64,000 nucleotides of DNA, from contig NC_009719.1 of NCBI RefSeq assembly GCF_000017565.1, forward strand, positions 1,798,001 to 1,862,000, given 5' to 3'. The notes beneath the pieces were generated by a model. It was given only the letters and a program-made list of their open reading frames with translations, was not told the origin of the DNA and searched no databases. Positions 9,427-18,265 of this stretch are shown here, one piece after another; position 1 is the stretch's first letter, and every line of letters begins with the position of its first letter. Origin of the DNA: Parvibaculum lavamentivorans DS-1 (GTDB lineage Bacteria > Pseudomonadota > Alphaproteobacteria > Parvibaculales > Parvibaculaceae). The translations under genes and the position numbers were made by a program.

Positions 9427-10239
9427 ATGGTCGGCCGGCAACCGGGAACGAAACAGGTCCACGCAGGCGAGCTCGATCCTCGGGCCTTCCACGCGCCTGT
9501 CCGGGCCCTCCGCAATGCCGAAACGCTGGCCGATGCCGAGGCCGCCCTTGCCGCCATTTCCGGCCTCCTCGCCATGCCGCGCCTCGTCTGGACGCCGGAT
9601 GTCGCCTCGCCGCTTCAGGAGCCGGGCGCCGAGGCCTTCATGCGCCGCCAGGGCTGGGCGGATGATGTCATTGCCGCGATGTGGGAAGATGGCGTGCCGC
9701 TCCGCATGCCGGTTCACATCCGCTGCCGCTTCGAGCACACGCCTTTCGCCATCACGCTTTACGACGAACACAGGAAGCGCCGTGCGCCCTACAAGGGCGT
9801 GCAGAAGCGTGTCGCCGACATGATCGCGGCGCTCGGTTTCAATTCGCTCTTGATCGTCCCCGTCCATCTGCCGCGCGCCCGGGTCGCGATGCTCGGCTGG
9901 TGCGGGCCGCAGATGCTGGATGAAGCGGAGACGCTGCTCGCCGCCGCCGCGCCGGATCTCCTCGCCGCCGGCCATTATTTCGCGGCGCTGTTCGACCGGC
10001 TGTCCGGCCGCGATCCGGTCCGCGAGGAAGAGCGCGCCCGGCTCACGCAGCGCGAATGGGATTGCCTGCGCCTCACTGCGCAGGGCTATCGCGAGGCGGA
10101 TGTCGCGGAGATGAACGGCATCGCCGCCACCACCGTCCGCTATCACCTCGACAATGCAGTGGCGAAATTCGGCGCCCGCAACCGCGCCCACGCCGCCGCC
10201 ATTGCCGCGCAGCTCGGGCTTGTGGGCAAGCTCTCCTAG
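9427..10239 (+). CDS. LuxR-type transcriptional regulator with autoinducer-domain-like N-terminus
   Basis: The C-terminal 65 residues form a clear LuxR helix-turn-helix (LTQREWDCLRLTAQGYREADVAE followed by IAATTVRYHLDNAVAKFG). The N-terminal 170 residues have the length and position of an acyl-homoserine-lactone-binding domain, but I cannot place the usual ligand-contact Trp/Tyr/Asp set with confidence. No luxI-type synthase is nearby, so this would be a LuxR solo. It is divergent from glpD across 150 bp and convergent with the isomerase gene, overlapping it by 4 bp. Control of the glpD operon is inferred from position only. The 270-residue length fits the family. Confidence 0.82.
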   Translation: MVGRQPGTKQVHAGELDPRAFHAPVRALRNAETLADAEAALAAISGLLAMPRLVWTPDVASPLQEPGAEAFMRRQGWADDVIAAMWEDGVPLRMPVHIRCRFEHTPFAITLYDEHRKRRAPYKGVQKRVADMIAALGFNSLLIVPVHLPRARVAMLGWCGPQMLDEAETLLAAAAPDLLAAGHYFAALFDRLSGRDPVREEERARLTQREWDCLRLTAQGYREADVAEMNGIAATTVRYHLDNAVAKFGARNRAHAAAIAAQLGLVGKLS

Positions 10240-10883
10240 CGCCGCTTCAGCCCCTTCTGCTCCATCCGCCATTTCAGATGGCTCAAGCGGTCCTGGCCGA
10301 AAAATGGTTCGCCCTCGAACACCATCAGCGGCACGCCCCAATGTCCCGCCGCCTTCTGCGCCGCCTCGTTGGCGGCGATCACGGCTTCGAGACTGTCGGC
10401 CTTTTCCTCCACGATCCGGTCGAGCGCATCCATGTCGAGGCCGGCCCGCGCCGCCGCCTCCTTCAGGTGGTCGCCTTCATGCCAGTTCTTCACGCCGCCG
10501 AAGATCACCGAGCTGATCTCTTTCAGGAAGGCGAGGCCCTGGCCGGTTTCGGCCGCCGCGACGCCCGCGCGGGTCAGCCGGTGGATATAGGGCTGTTCCT
10601 TCGGCACCTCGCCGGATTTCATGTCCATGCGCACAGGGTCGGGCGAGGGCCAGGCATAGGGCAGGCCCTCCATCTCGGCGACGCGCATCGTGTCCTTCAG
10701 CAGGTAGGGCGGCCACATCGGGTTCACCTGTTTGAAGAAGCCGTCAATGCGCACCGCAATCGGATAGACCGGCCGGACATTGCATTTCACGTCATACTCG
10801 CGCTCGAAGGCGAGAAGGCGCGGCGTCACGAGATAGGAATAGGGCGAACGGAACGACCAGAAGAGATCGTATTCGAGCGTCAT
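10236..10883 (-). CDS. DsbA-fold isomerase, 2-hydroxychromene-2-carboxylate isomerase family
   Basis: This 215-residue protein begins with DLFWSFRSPYSYL, the thioredoxin-fold start of HCCA isomerases and kappa-class GSTs. A Ser replaces the CxxC motif, which argues against a disulfide oxidase. The C-terminal segment AAGHWGVPLMVFEGEPFFGQDRL contains the cis-Pro (GVP) and the FxGQDR motif of the family. HCCA isomerases act with glutathione in naphthalene-type degradation, but many members have unknown substrates. No other aromatic-pathway genes lie nearby, so the reaction is not assigned. It is divergent from the first alpha/beta-hydrolase gene. Confidence 0.87.
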   Translation of the reverse strand: MTLEYDLFWSFRSPYSYLVTPRLLAFEREYDVKCNVRPVYPIAVRIDGFFKQVNPMWPPYLLKDTMRVAEMEGLPYAWPSPDPVRMDMKSGEVPKEQPYIHRLTRAGVAAAETGQGLAFLKEISSVIFGGVKNWHEGDHLKEAAARAGLDMDALDRIVEEKADSLEAVIAANEAAQKAAGHWGVPLMVFEGEPFFGQDRLSHLKWRMEQKGLKRR

Positions 10884-11033
10884 GATGTGGCTTCCCCCCG
10901 GAAAATTTCTTTGCCTGCCGCTATGGGCAGGATTTAATGATCCGCATTAGTATCGTTTCGGATGCGCCCGGCGCAAGGGTGCTGCTAGATTTTCACCAAA
11001 GCAAAAGAAATCCGTCACAGAGGAGGACCACCC

Positions 11034-11942
11034 ATGCCGCAGGCAAAAGCGAACGGCATCACGCTCGAATATGAAAGCTTCGGCCCGGAGGATCGCGAGA
11101 CGGTCCTGCTCATCATGGGCCTTGGCGCACAGCTCACCATGTGGCCGACCGAGCTTTGCGAGGAACTGGTCTCGCGCCGCTACCGCGTCATCCGTTACGA
11201 CAATCGCGATGTGGGCCTCTCGCACAAGTTCGACGATCTCGGCATGCCCGACATGGCGGCGATCTTCGGTGCGCTGATGGCCGGCAAGCCCGCCACCTCT
11301 CCTTACGCGCTCGACGAGATGGCGAAGGATGCCGTCGGCCTGCTCGATGCGCTGGGCGTGAAGCAGGCGCATATCGCCGGCGCCTCGATGGGCGGCATGA
11401 TTGCGCAGCTCGTCGCAATCAACCATCCGGAGCGCGCGCTCTCGCTCACCTCCATCATGTCCACCACCGGCAATCCGGGCCTCCCCCAGGGCAAGCCCGA
11501 AGCCATGGCGGTGCTGATGACGCCGGCGCCCGAAGGCGACATTCCGGCCGCCATCGAGCGCGGCATGCTCGCCTGGAACACGATCGGCAGCCCCGGCTAC
11601 AAGACGGACGACGCGACGCTCCGCCAGTGGGTCACGCGCGACGTCAACCGCTCGCTTTATCCGGTCGGCGTTGCCCGCCAGATGGCCGCCATCGTCGCAA
11701 ATGGCGACCGTCGCGAAAAGCTGAAGAAGCTCAACCTGCCCGCCGTTGTCCTCCACGGCGCGGACGATCCGCTGGTGCCTGTCGAAGGCGGCAAGGATAC
11801 GGCGGCGAATATTCCGGGTGCGGAGCTTCGCGTCATCCCCGGCATGGGCCACGATTTCCCGCTGGCGCTTGTCGAAACCTTCGCGGATGCCATCGAGGCG
11901 GCGGCGAAGCGCGCGTCCGGCGTCTCGCGGGCGGCGGATTGA
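11034..11942 (+). CDS. Alpha/beta hydrolase, first of three paralogues
   Basis: This 302-residue hydrolase begins ANGITLEYESFG and has LLIMGLGAQLTMWP, an oxyanion-loop region. The nucleophile elbow GASMGGM lies near residues 116-122. The acid is probably the Asp in LHGADDPLVP and the base the His in GMGHDFP. The layout resembles the 3-oxoadipate enol-lactonase / epoxide-hydrolase type, but no substrate is indicated. AGAGGAGG lies about 8 bases before the ATG. The next paralogue starts 4 bp after its stop, so the two form an operon. A third copy lies 1.2 kb downstream. Confidence 0.9.
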   Translation: MPQAKANGITLEYESFGPEDRETVLLIMGLGAQLTMWPTELCEELVSRRYRVIRYDNRDVGLSHKFDDLGMPDMAAIFGALMAGKPATSPYALDEMAKDAVGLLDALGVKQAHIAGASMGGMIAQLVAINHPERALSLTSIMSTTGNPGLPQGKPEAMAVLMTPAPEGDIPAAIERGMLAWNTIGSPGYKTDDATLRQWVTRDVNRSLYPVGVARQMAAIVANGDRREKLKKLNLPAVVLHGADDPLVPVEGGKDTAANIPGAELRVIPGMGHDFPLALVETFADAIEAAAKRASGVSRAAD

Positions 11943-11946
11943 TCCC

Positions 11947-12852
11947 ATGACCCAGAAACTCGTGAAGGCGAACGGCATCTCCATCAATTGCGAGGATCGC
12001 GGGCCCGCGGACGGCACGCCGATCCTCTTCGTCAATGGCTATACCTCGACCATGATGAGCTGGCCGGATGAATTGATGGATGGCCTGCGCGACAAGGGCT
12101 TTCGCGTCATCCGTTACGACAATCGCGATGTCGGCAAGTCGGAGAAATTCTCCGGCCTGCCGAAAATCGCCGATGTCGTCGCGGCGGTGCGCGAAGGGCG
12201 GAAACCCGACATGCCCTACACGCTGGCCGACATGGCGGCGGATGGTATCGGCGTGCTCGATGCGCTCGGCATCAAGCGCGCTCACGTCATGGGCATTTCC
12301 ATGGGCGGCATGATCGTGCAGCGCATGGCGATCCATCACCCGGAGCGTCTCCTCTCCGTCACCTCCATCATGTCCTCCACCGGCAATCCCGATCTGCCCA
12401 AGGCGAGCGACGAGGCGATGAAGGCATTGCAGGCCATGCCGCCGTCGGAAGAACGCGAAGACGTGATCCGTCACCGCATGAAGGGCCGCCGCGTCTATCA
12501 GAGCCCCGCTTATCCAAAGTCGGAGGAAGACCTCTACACCTTCGTCGCGCGGGAATACGACCACATGTATTACCCCGAAGGCGGCATCCGCCAATATGCG
12601 GCCATCATGGGCGATGGCAGCCGCGTCGCGGAACTGGGCAAGGTCCGAGTGCCCTTCCTTGTCGTGCATGGCCACGCCGATCCGCTGGTGCCGCATGCGG
12701 GCGGCGAGGATACGGCGAAGTCGGTGCCGGGCGCGAAGCTCGTCTCCATCGACGGCATGGGCCACGACCTCCCCGTCGAACTCTGCCCCCAATATGTCGA
12801 CCTCATCGCCACGCATGCCCGCGCTGCGGAACAAAAGGCGGCGGCGGAATAG
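11947..12852 (+). CDS. Alpha/beta hydrolase, second paralogue
   Basis: This 301-residue protein begins QKLVKANGISINCEDRG. It shares with its upstream neighbour the segments RVIRYDNRDVG, SMGGMI and TSIMSSTGNP. The nucleophile elbow is GISMGGM near residue 118, with Asp in HGHADPLVP and His in GMGHDLP. It follows the first paralogue by 4 bp, indicating co-transcription. Its oxyanion segment is VNGYTSTMMSWP instead of the GLGAQ form, so its substrate may differ. A strong hairpin lies 24 bp downstream of the stop. Confidence 0.9.
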   Translation: MTQKLVKANGISINCEDRGPADGTPILFVNGYTSTMMSWPDELMDGLRDKGFRVIRYDNRDVGKSEKFSGLPKIADVVAAVREGRKPDMPYTLADMAADGIGVLDALGIKRAHVMGISMGGMIVQRMAIHHPERLLSVTSIMSSTGNPDLPKASDEAMKALQAMPPSEEREDVIRHRMKGRRVYQSPAYPKSEEDLYTFVAREYDHMYYPEGGIRQYAAIMGDGSRVAELGKVRVPFLVVHGHADPLVPHAGGEDTAKSVPGAKLVSIDGMGHDLPVELCPQYVDLIATHARAAEQKAAAE

Positions 12853-12875
12853 GGCGCGAAGAAGAAGAGCCTTCT

Positions 12876-12922
12876 CCCTCTTCCTCCCACCCTTCCCCAA
12901 GGGGAGGGTGGGAGGAAGAGGG
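12876..12922. repeat. Long GC-rich hairpin after the hydrolase pair
   Basis: The arms at 12876-12898 and 12901-12922 pair over 22 bp with one bulged T (12893 or 12894) and a two-base AA loop. The left arm is pyrimidine-rich and begins CCCTCTTCCTCCC; the right arm ends GGGAGGAAGAGGG. There is no T-run on either side, so it is a poor intrinsic terminator. It may instead be a dispersed palindromic repeat or an mRNA 3' stabiliser. Confidence 0.75.
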
Positions 12923-13057
12923 CATTATGCGAAACATGCGCGCAAGGGCGCATTCCGCTTTCCTCTCATCACATGAAACCTATCTTACTCCTCAAGGGGG
13001 GCTGGCGCCTTGGCGGCTGGCCCGCAAGGCGCTTTCCATATTTGAAAGGAGAGCGAG

Positions 13058-13774
13058 ATGGCGAAGCAACGGATAGCAATCGTCGTCACCTCCCACGGGA
13101 AGCTCGGCAATACCGGCGACGATACCGGCTTCCACTACGAGGAAATGACGACGCCTTACTACATCTTTCTCGACGATGGCTGCGAGGTGACGCTCGGTTC
13201 CATCCAGGGCGGCGAGCCGCCCGCCGATCCGTCGAGCCTGCCGGATGATGAGGAGAAGCGGGCGGAATCCGTGCGCCGCTTCCTGAAGGACAAGAATGCC
13301 GTGAAGGCGCTCAAAGCAACGGTGCCGGTTTCGGAACTCAACGCGAAGGATTTCGACGCGGTCTATCTCCCCGGCGGCCATGGCTGCATGTGGGACATGC
13401 CGGACAACGACGCGCTGTCGCGCCTCATCTCGGAAGTCTATGAAAAAGGCGGCGTCGTCGGCGCGGTCTGTCATGGGCCGGCCGGGCTTCTCGGCGCGCG
13501 TCTGTCCGACGGTACGCCCTTCGTGAAGGACCGGCTCATCAATTCCTTCACCGATGAGGAGGAGCGCAAGGTTGGCAAGGACAAGGCCGTGCCCTTCCTG
13601 CTCGAAACGCAGCTGCGCGGCCTCGGCGCGCGCTTCGAAGGCGGCAAGCCCTTCGAGCGTCACGTCTGCCGCGAAGGCCGCGTCGTCACCGGCCAGAACC
13701 CGGCTTCCGCCGAAGGCGTCGGCCACGGCATGCTGATGGCGCTGCACGCGCTCAAGCAGCAGGCGGCGGAGTAG
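13058..13774 (+). CDS. DJ-1/PfpI-family protein (class I glutamine-amidotransferase-like, Hsp31-type)
   Basis: This 238-residue protein has VYLPGGHGCMWDMP near residues 105-118 and the nucleophile elbow VGAVCHGPAGLL near 133-144, with Cys near 137 followed by His. This is the layout of Hsp31/YhbO-type proteins that act as glyoxalase-III, deglycase or chaperone. The Glu expected near residue 27 may be in the DDTGFHYEEMT segment. AAAGGAGAG precedes the ATG. A good terminator follows the stop, so it is probably monocistronic. The exact activity is not assignable. Confidence 0.9.
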   Translation: MAKQRIAIVVTSHGKLGNTGDDTGFHYEEMTTPYYIFLDDGCEVTLGSIQGGEPPADPSSLPDDEEKRAESVRRFLKDKNAVKALKATVPVSELNAKDFDAVYLPGGHGCMWDMPDNDALSRLISEVYEKGGVVGAVCHGPAGLLGARLSDGTPFVKDRLINSFTDEEERKVGKDKAVPFLLETQLRGLGARFEGGKPFERHVCREGRVVTGQNPASAEGVGHGMLMALHALKQQAAE

Positions 13775-13783
13775 GTCACATTC

Positions 13784-13817
13784 TTCGGCCCTCCTTTCCG
13801 GGGAGGGCCGAATTTTT
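13784..13817 (+). terminator. Intrinsic terminator of the DJ-1/PfpI gene
   Basis: An 11-bp perfect stem (TTCGGCCCTCC with GGAGGGCCGAA) encloses a short loop, and five T follow at 13813-13817. It starts 10 bases after the stop codon. Confidence 0.88.
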
Positions 13818-13833
13818 CCAAAATCAAAAAACT

Positions 13834-13952
13834 GTGTCACCCCGGCGAAAGCCGGGGTCCATGAGCGGAACGGCGTATAAAGATTTGCGATGTGGCAAGG
13901 CCCATGGATCCCGGTGTTCCCGGCTTTCGCCGGGACAGGCGCCGGGATGACA
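13834..13952. repeat. Palindromic intergenic repeat, copy 1
   Basis: The element opens with GTGTCACCCCGGCGAAAGCC and closes with a near-inverted copy (GGCTTTCGCCGGGAC ... GGGATGACAG). GGTCCAT near the left end pairs with ATGGATCCCGG near the right. A closely related element lies at 16171-16277, and degenerate ones at 15132-15259 and 18266-18435. Such elements are common between genes in alphaproteobacteria and are not coding. Confidence 0.8.
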
Positions 13953-14052
13953 GGTTGTATTGAGGCTGGAAAAGGGCGGAAAAGCCCCCTTCCATTTCAT
14001 GCTGCACCGCACCATATTCATATCGGAGGAGGCAACCGGAGCGTCAGCCTGA

Positions 14053-15123
14053 ATGCCGAAAGCCCAAGCGAACGGGATCGAGCTCGAATATGAGAGTTTC
14101 GGTTCGGAAGACGACGAGACCATCCTCCTCATCATGGGTCTCGGCGCGCAGCTCACCCAATGGCCGGTCGAGCTTTGCGAGGCGCTGGTCGCGCGCGGCT
14201 ACCGCGTCATCCGCTTCGACAATCGCGATACCGGCCTTTCCTCCCGCATCGAGCGCGACCGCGCCTTTGTCTGGTCCGATGCGCTCTTCTCGCTCATGTC
14301 CGGCAAGCCCGCCTTCGTCGCCTATTCGCTCTCCGACATGGCGGCGGATGCCGTCGGGTTGCTCGATGCGCTCGGCATCGAGAAGGCGCATATCGCCGGC
14401 GCCTCGATGGGCGGCATGATCGCGCAGCATGTCGCCGCCGAATATCCCGAGCGTACGCACTCCCTCACCTCGATCATGTCCTCTTCCGGCAATCCGATGC
14501 TGCCGCCCGCGAAGCCGCGCGTGCTGGGCCTCTTCCTTTCGCCGTCGCCCGCCCCGCACGACACGGATGCCATCGTCGCACGCGGCGTCAGGACCTATGA
14601 GACCATCGGCAGCCCCGGCTTCCCGACCGACGAGGTGACGCTGCGCGACTGGGTGATGCGCGATGCGACGCGCGCCTATTATCCGGCGGGCGTGGTGCGG
14701 CAGATGGCCGCCGTGATGACCGATGGCGACCGCCGCCCGAAACTCCGCGCCATCCGCGCGCCCGCCGTCGTGCTCCACGGCGCCGACGATCCGCTGGTGC
14801 CGGTCGCGGCGGGTGTCGACACGGCGGAAAATATTCCGTGGGCGGATCTTCGCATCGTCGAGGGCATGGGCCACGACATGCCGCTGGCGCTCCTCCCCGC
14901 CATCGCGGATGCCATCGTCTCGGCGGCAGAGCGCGCGACGGGCGTGAAGACCATCGCGCCCGAGGAGCGCATCGAACTCGCGCCAGCACTTACCGGGCCG
15001 CCGTCCAGGCCCGCCGAATGCATCATCCCCGACCCCGGCACCCCGCCGCCCGCGCCGCTCATGCTGCGGCTGAAGCTCCGCGTGGCCTCGTGGTGGCGGC
15101 GTCTGCTGAATTTCTGGAACTAA
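14053..15123 (+). CDS. Alpha/beta hydrolase, third paralogue with C-terminal extension
   Basis: This 356-residue protein starts PKAQANGIELEYESFGSEDDET and follows the 11034 gene almost motif for motif: LLIMGLGAQLTQWP, RVIRFDNRDTG, GASMGGM near residue 116, LHGADDPLVPV and GMGHDMP. It differs by about 55 extra C-terminal residues that are Pro/Ala/Arg-rich and end SWWRRLLNFWN, an amphipathic tail that could touch a membrane. It probably arose by duplication of the 11034 gene. It is separated from the first two by the DJ-1 gene and a palindromic repeat. Confidence 0.9.
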   Translation: MPKAQANGIELEYESFGSEDDETILLIMGLGAQLTQWPVELCEALVARGYRVIRFDNRDTGLSSRIERDRAFVWSDALFSLMSGKPAFVAYSLSDMAADAVGLLDALGIEKAHIAGASMGGMIAQHVAAEYPERTHSLTSIMSSSGNPMLPPAKPRVLGLFLSPSPAPHDTDAIVARGVRTYETIGSPGFPTDEVTLRDWVMRDATRAYYPAGVVRQMAAVMTDGDRRPKLRAIRAPAVVLHGADDPLVPVAAGVDTAENIPWADLRIVEGMGHDMPLALLPAIADAIVSAAERATGVKTIAPEERIELAPALTGPPSRPAECIIPDPGTPPPAPLMLRLKLRVASWWRRLLNFWN

Positions 15124-15131
15124 AAATATCA

Positions 15132-15259
15132 GTGTCATTGCCGGGCTTGACCCGGCAATCCAGTAGCCGCATCAGCGGCGTCTCTCTTCGCGAGACTCTT
15201 TCTTTATTGGCTGCCTTGGCTCGATCCCTGGACCCCCGGGTCAAGCCCGGGGGTGACAG
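15132..15259. repeat. Palindromic intergenic repeat, divergent copy
   Basis: It opens GTGTCATTGCCGGGCTTGAC and ends GGGTCAAGCCCGGGGGTGAC. Each end also contains its own short palindrome (GCCGGGCTTGACCCGGC and CCCGGGTCAAGCCCGGG). It shares the outward GTGTCA...TGACA(G) ends with the other elements but differs in the core. Confidence 0.7.
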
Positions 15260-15288
15260 GTGTTGTTGAGGGTCGTGTCGCTAAATCC

Positions 15289-16056
15289 TCAAACTTCCGC
15301 CGAGCCGCCATCCACAGGAATGGTCGCGCCGGTCGTATAGGCGCTCGCCCGCGAGGCGAGGAAGATCGCCACGCCGGCGGCGTCTTCCGGCGTGCCGATG
15401 CGGCCCAAGGGATTGCCCGCCTTGATCGCGTCGCCGAAGGTTTCCAGTGTCGCCTTCATCATCTGGCTCGGGAAGGGTCCGGGCGCGATGGCGTTGACGA
15501 GGATGTGCTCGCGCGCCAGCCGCTTCGCCAGATGCCGCGTCAGCATGATGACGCCGGCCTTCGACGACGAGTATGCATAGGTCTCGAGGTCCGGCGGCTC
15601 GATGCCGTTGACGGAGGCCGTGTTGATGACGCGGGCCGGGTTGTCGGCGCTCGCGGATTTCCTGAGCAGCGGCAGCATTTTCTGCGTCAGGAAGAACACG
15701 CCCTTGAGGTTGATGTTCTGCACCTTGTCCCAGCCGCTCTCGGAATATTCGTCGATCGGCTCGCCCCAGGCCGCGCCCGCATTGTTGATGAGCACGTCGA
15801 GCTTAGGCTCGCGCTTGCCGAGTTCGGCGGCGATGCCGGCAATGCCTTCCTGCGTGCCGAGGTCGAAGGGGAGCGAGATGCAGGTGCCCTTCTTTGACAG
15901 TTCTTCCGCCAGCTCGTTGCAGGCCTGTGCCTTGCGCGCGGTGATATAGACTTTGGCGCCGTTCTCCACGAAGCCGGTCGCGATCATCTCGCCGATGCCG
16001 CGCGAGCCGCCGGTGATGAGCACGGTCTTGCCCTCGACGCTGAAAAGATTCTTCAT
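15289..16056 (-). CDS. Short-chain dehydrogenase/reductase
   Basis: This 255-residue classical SDR has the nucleotide motif ITGGSRGIGEM near residues 12-22, VLINNAGAAWG near 90-100, and the catalytic Ser plus YAYSSSKAG (Tyr-x3-Lys) near 158-168. It ends IPVDGGSAEV. It probably uses NAD(P)(H) on a hydroxy/keto substrate such as an acyl derivative. ATG 16056 is chosen because AGGGGGAA sits 8 bases upstream; an in-frame upstream ATG at 16125 lacks a ribosome site. It is a single gene between two palindromic repeats, and its partner pathway is not evident. Confidence 0.92.
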   Translation of the reverse strand: MKNLFSVEGKTVLITGGSRGIGEMIATGFVENGAKVYITARKAQACNELAEELSKKGTCISLPFDLGTQEGIAGIAAELGKREPKLDVLINNAGAAWGEPIDEYSESGWDKVQNINLKGVFFLTQKMLPLLRKSASADNPARVINTASVNGIEPPDLETYAYSSSKAGVIMLTRHLAKRLAREHILVNAIAPGPFPSQMMKATLETFGDAIKAGNPLGRIGTPEDAAGVAIFLASRASAYTTGATIPVDGGSAEV

Positions 16057-16140
16057 TGGGCGTTCCCCCTGATGGATTAATTTTTCGATGGCCGCGAAGC
16101 TAGCGGACGCAGGGGAAATGGGCAAATGGCCGAAGCAAAT

Positions 16141-16277
16141 GTGTCATCCCGGCGGAAGACAAAAATATAAGTGTCACCCCGACGAAAGCCGGGGTCCATC
16201 TGACGCGCGGCATGTGACGCGCCGCCCATGGATCCCGGTGTTCCCGGCTTTCGCCGGGACAGGCGCCAGGGTGACAC
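16141..16277. repeat. Palindromic intergenic repeat, copy 2 with partial duplication
   Basis: The full element at 16171-16277 nearly repeats copy 1: GTGTCACCCCGACGAAAGCC at the left and GGCTTTCGCCGGGACAGGCG then GGGTGACAC at the right. A partial left end (GTGTCATCCCGGCGGAAGAC) precedes it at 16141. Confidence 0.8.
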
Positions 16278-16356
16278 TGTTTTTTAGTGCGACGCTTTCC
16301 TCAAACAAAAAGGGCGCCTCTCGCGAAGCGCCCTTCCTGCATCAATCTCGAAAGCC

Positions 16357-18207
16357 TCAGAAGGCCGCCGCGTCGAGCTCCATCAGCCCGTCCGCGCCCT
16401 GCTTCGCGCGTTCGACCCAGGCGGCGGTCATCGGGATTTCGCGTTCCATCCAGTAGCGCGCGAGCGTCAGCTTGCGCTCGTAGAACGCCTTGTTGCCTTC
16501 GCCTGCTTTCAGCTTGGCAAGCGACACTTTCGCCATCTGCGCCCACATCCAGCCAAGCGCCACCGTGCCGAAAATATTCAGCAGGTCGTAGGAGGCCGCG
16601 CCCGCATTGTCGTAATTCTTCGGCGCGTTCTCCATCAGCCAACCCGCCGCCTCGCCGAGCCGCTTGTAGCCGGCGCGGAGCGGTTCGACATAGGGCTTCA
16701 TCTCGGGGTCGTTCTCGTTCTCCTTGATGAATTCCTCGAGCTTCGCGAAGAAGGTCATGGTCGCGCGGCCGCCCTTTGCCGTCATCTTGCGGCCCACAAG
16801 GTCGAGCGCCTGAATGCCGTTCGCGCCTTCGTAAACCTGGTTGATGCGCGCATCGCGCACGAACTGCTCCATGCCGTGGTCGCGCACATAGCCGTGCCCG
16901 CCGAACACCTGCATCGCATCATTCGCCGCCTGGAAGCCGCGGTCCGTGAAGAACGCCTTGATGACCGGCGTCATCAGCTGCGCCATGTCGGCGGCCTCTT
17001 CGCGTTCCTTCTCGTCCTTGCCGAAAACCTGCAGCGTGAACAGCATCGAGACATACATGGCGAGCGCGCGCGCCCCTTCCACGAAAGCGCGCGACGAGAT
17101 CAGCAGGCGCCGCACATCCGGGAACACCATGATCGGGTCCGCCGGGCCGTCCGGGTTTTTCGCGCCGGTGAGCGAGCGTCCCGCGAGGCGTTCATTCGCA
17201 TAGGTCACGCCGTTCTGATAGGCCACTTCGCCGATGGCGATGCCCTGGATGCCGACGCCCATGCGCGCGCCGTTCATCATGCCGAACATGCCGGCCATGC
17301 CCGCCGATTTCGACTTCTTCACTTCGCCGGTCTCGGTCTTCTTCTCCTTCGGCGCGCCGCCGAGGCGATAGGCCACCGCGTCGTCGAAGTTCAGCACCGC
17401 GGTCGCGTTCCCTTTGATGCCCATCTTCTTTTCGATGGAGCCGCAGGAGACGCCGTTCCGCCCGGTGATTTCGCCCGTCTCCTTGTTCACCAGCATCTTC
17501 GGCACCATGAAGAAGTTCACGGTCGAAAGATCATTGGCGAGCTTGCCGTCCTCGCCCGGAATTTTCGCGATCACCATGTGGATGATGTTGTCCGTCATGT
17601 CGTGGTCGCCGCCGGAGATGAAGATCTTCGTGCCGGTGATGCGGTAGGTGCCGTCTTCCTGCTCCACGGCCTTGGTCTTCATCAGCTTCAGGTCGGTGCC
17701 GCAGTGGGGCTCCGTCAGGCACATGGTGCCGGTCCATTCGCCGGCGATCATCTTCTTCGCCACATGCTCGCGCATCCAGGGCTCGCCCGTCGCCCACAGC
17801 GCCGAATAGGCGGCATTGGTCAGGCCGGGATACATCGCGAAAGCCTGGTTCGCGGACATGCCCATTTCGGCGAAGGCGAAGGTGACGACGGAGGGGAGCC
17901 CCGCGCCGCCCGCCGCTTCCGGCGCGCCGAGCCGGTTCCAGCCATCCTCGCAATATTTCTGGAACGCTTCCTTGAAGCCGGGCGGCGTGCGGACAACGCC
18001 GTTCTCGAGCACGCAGCCATGTTCGTCGCCCACCTGGTTCAGCGGCTGCAGAACCTCCTCGCAGAATTTCGCGCCGCCTTCGAGGATCGCGCCCGTCATG
18101 TCGGGCGTCAGATCGCCGAAGCCCGGCACATCGCTCCGCTTGTCGATTTCCAGAAGCTCGTGGAACAGGAAAAGAAAATCATCCACGGGGGCCTTGTAAC
18201 TCGGCAT
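16357..18207 (-). CDS. Acyl-CoA dehydrogenase, large type with C-terminal extension
   Basis: This 616-residue FAD enzyme oxidises acyl-CoA to 2-enoyl-CoA. The N-terminus SYKAPVDDFLFLFHELL is typical of the long FadE-like group. The FAD-contact segment MCLTEPHCGTDL lies near residues 160-171, and FGGHGYVRDHGMEQFVRDARI near 435-455 covers the base-containing active-site region. About 120 residues extend beyond the core and include DLLNIFGTVALGWMW. ATG 18207 is chosen because AAGGAGCG lies just upstream. It is probably monocistronic. The chain-length preference is unknown. Confidence 0.94.
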   Translation of the reverse strand: MPSYKAPVDDFLFLFHELLEIDKRSDVPGFGDLTPDMTGAILEGGAKFCEEVLQPLNQVGDEHGCVLENGVVRTPPGFKEAFQKYCEDGWNRLGAPEAAGGAGLPSVVTFAFAEMGMSANQAFAMYPGLTNAAYSALWATGEPWMREHVAKKMIAGEWTGTMCLTEPHCGTDLKLMKTKAVEQEDGTYRITGTKIFISGGDHDMTDNIIHMVIAKIPGEDGKLANDLSTVNFFMVPKMLVNKETGEITGRNGVSCGSIEKKMGIKGNATAVLNFDDAVAYRLGGAPKEKKTETGEVKKSKSAGMAGMFGMMNGARMGVGIQGIAIGEVAYQNGVTYANERLAGRSLTGAKNPDGPADPIMVFPDVRRLLISSRAFVEGARALAMYVSMLFTLQVFGKDEKEREEAADMAQLMTPVIKAFFTDRGFQAANDAMQVFGGHGYVRDHGMEQFVRDARINQVYEGANGIQALDLVGRKMTAKGGRATMTFFAKLEEFIKENENDPEMKPYVEPLRAGYKRLGEAAGWLMENAPKNYDNAGAASYDLLNIFGTVALGWMWAQMAKVSLAKLKAGEGNKAFYERKLTLARYWMEREIPMTAAWVERAKQGADGLMELDAAAF

Positions 18208-18265
18208 GGTCGCGCTCCTTCGCTGGGGCTTTGGTTTCTGAACTCGAGGTGTCTCTAAAAACTCA

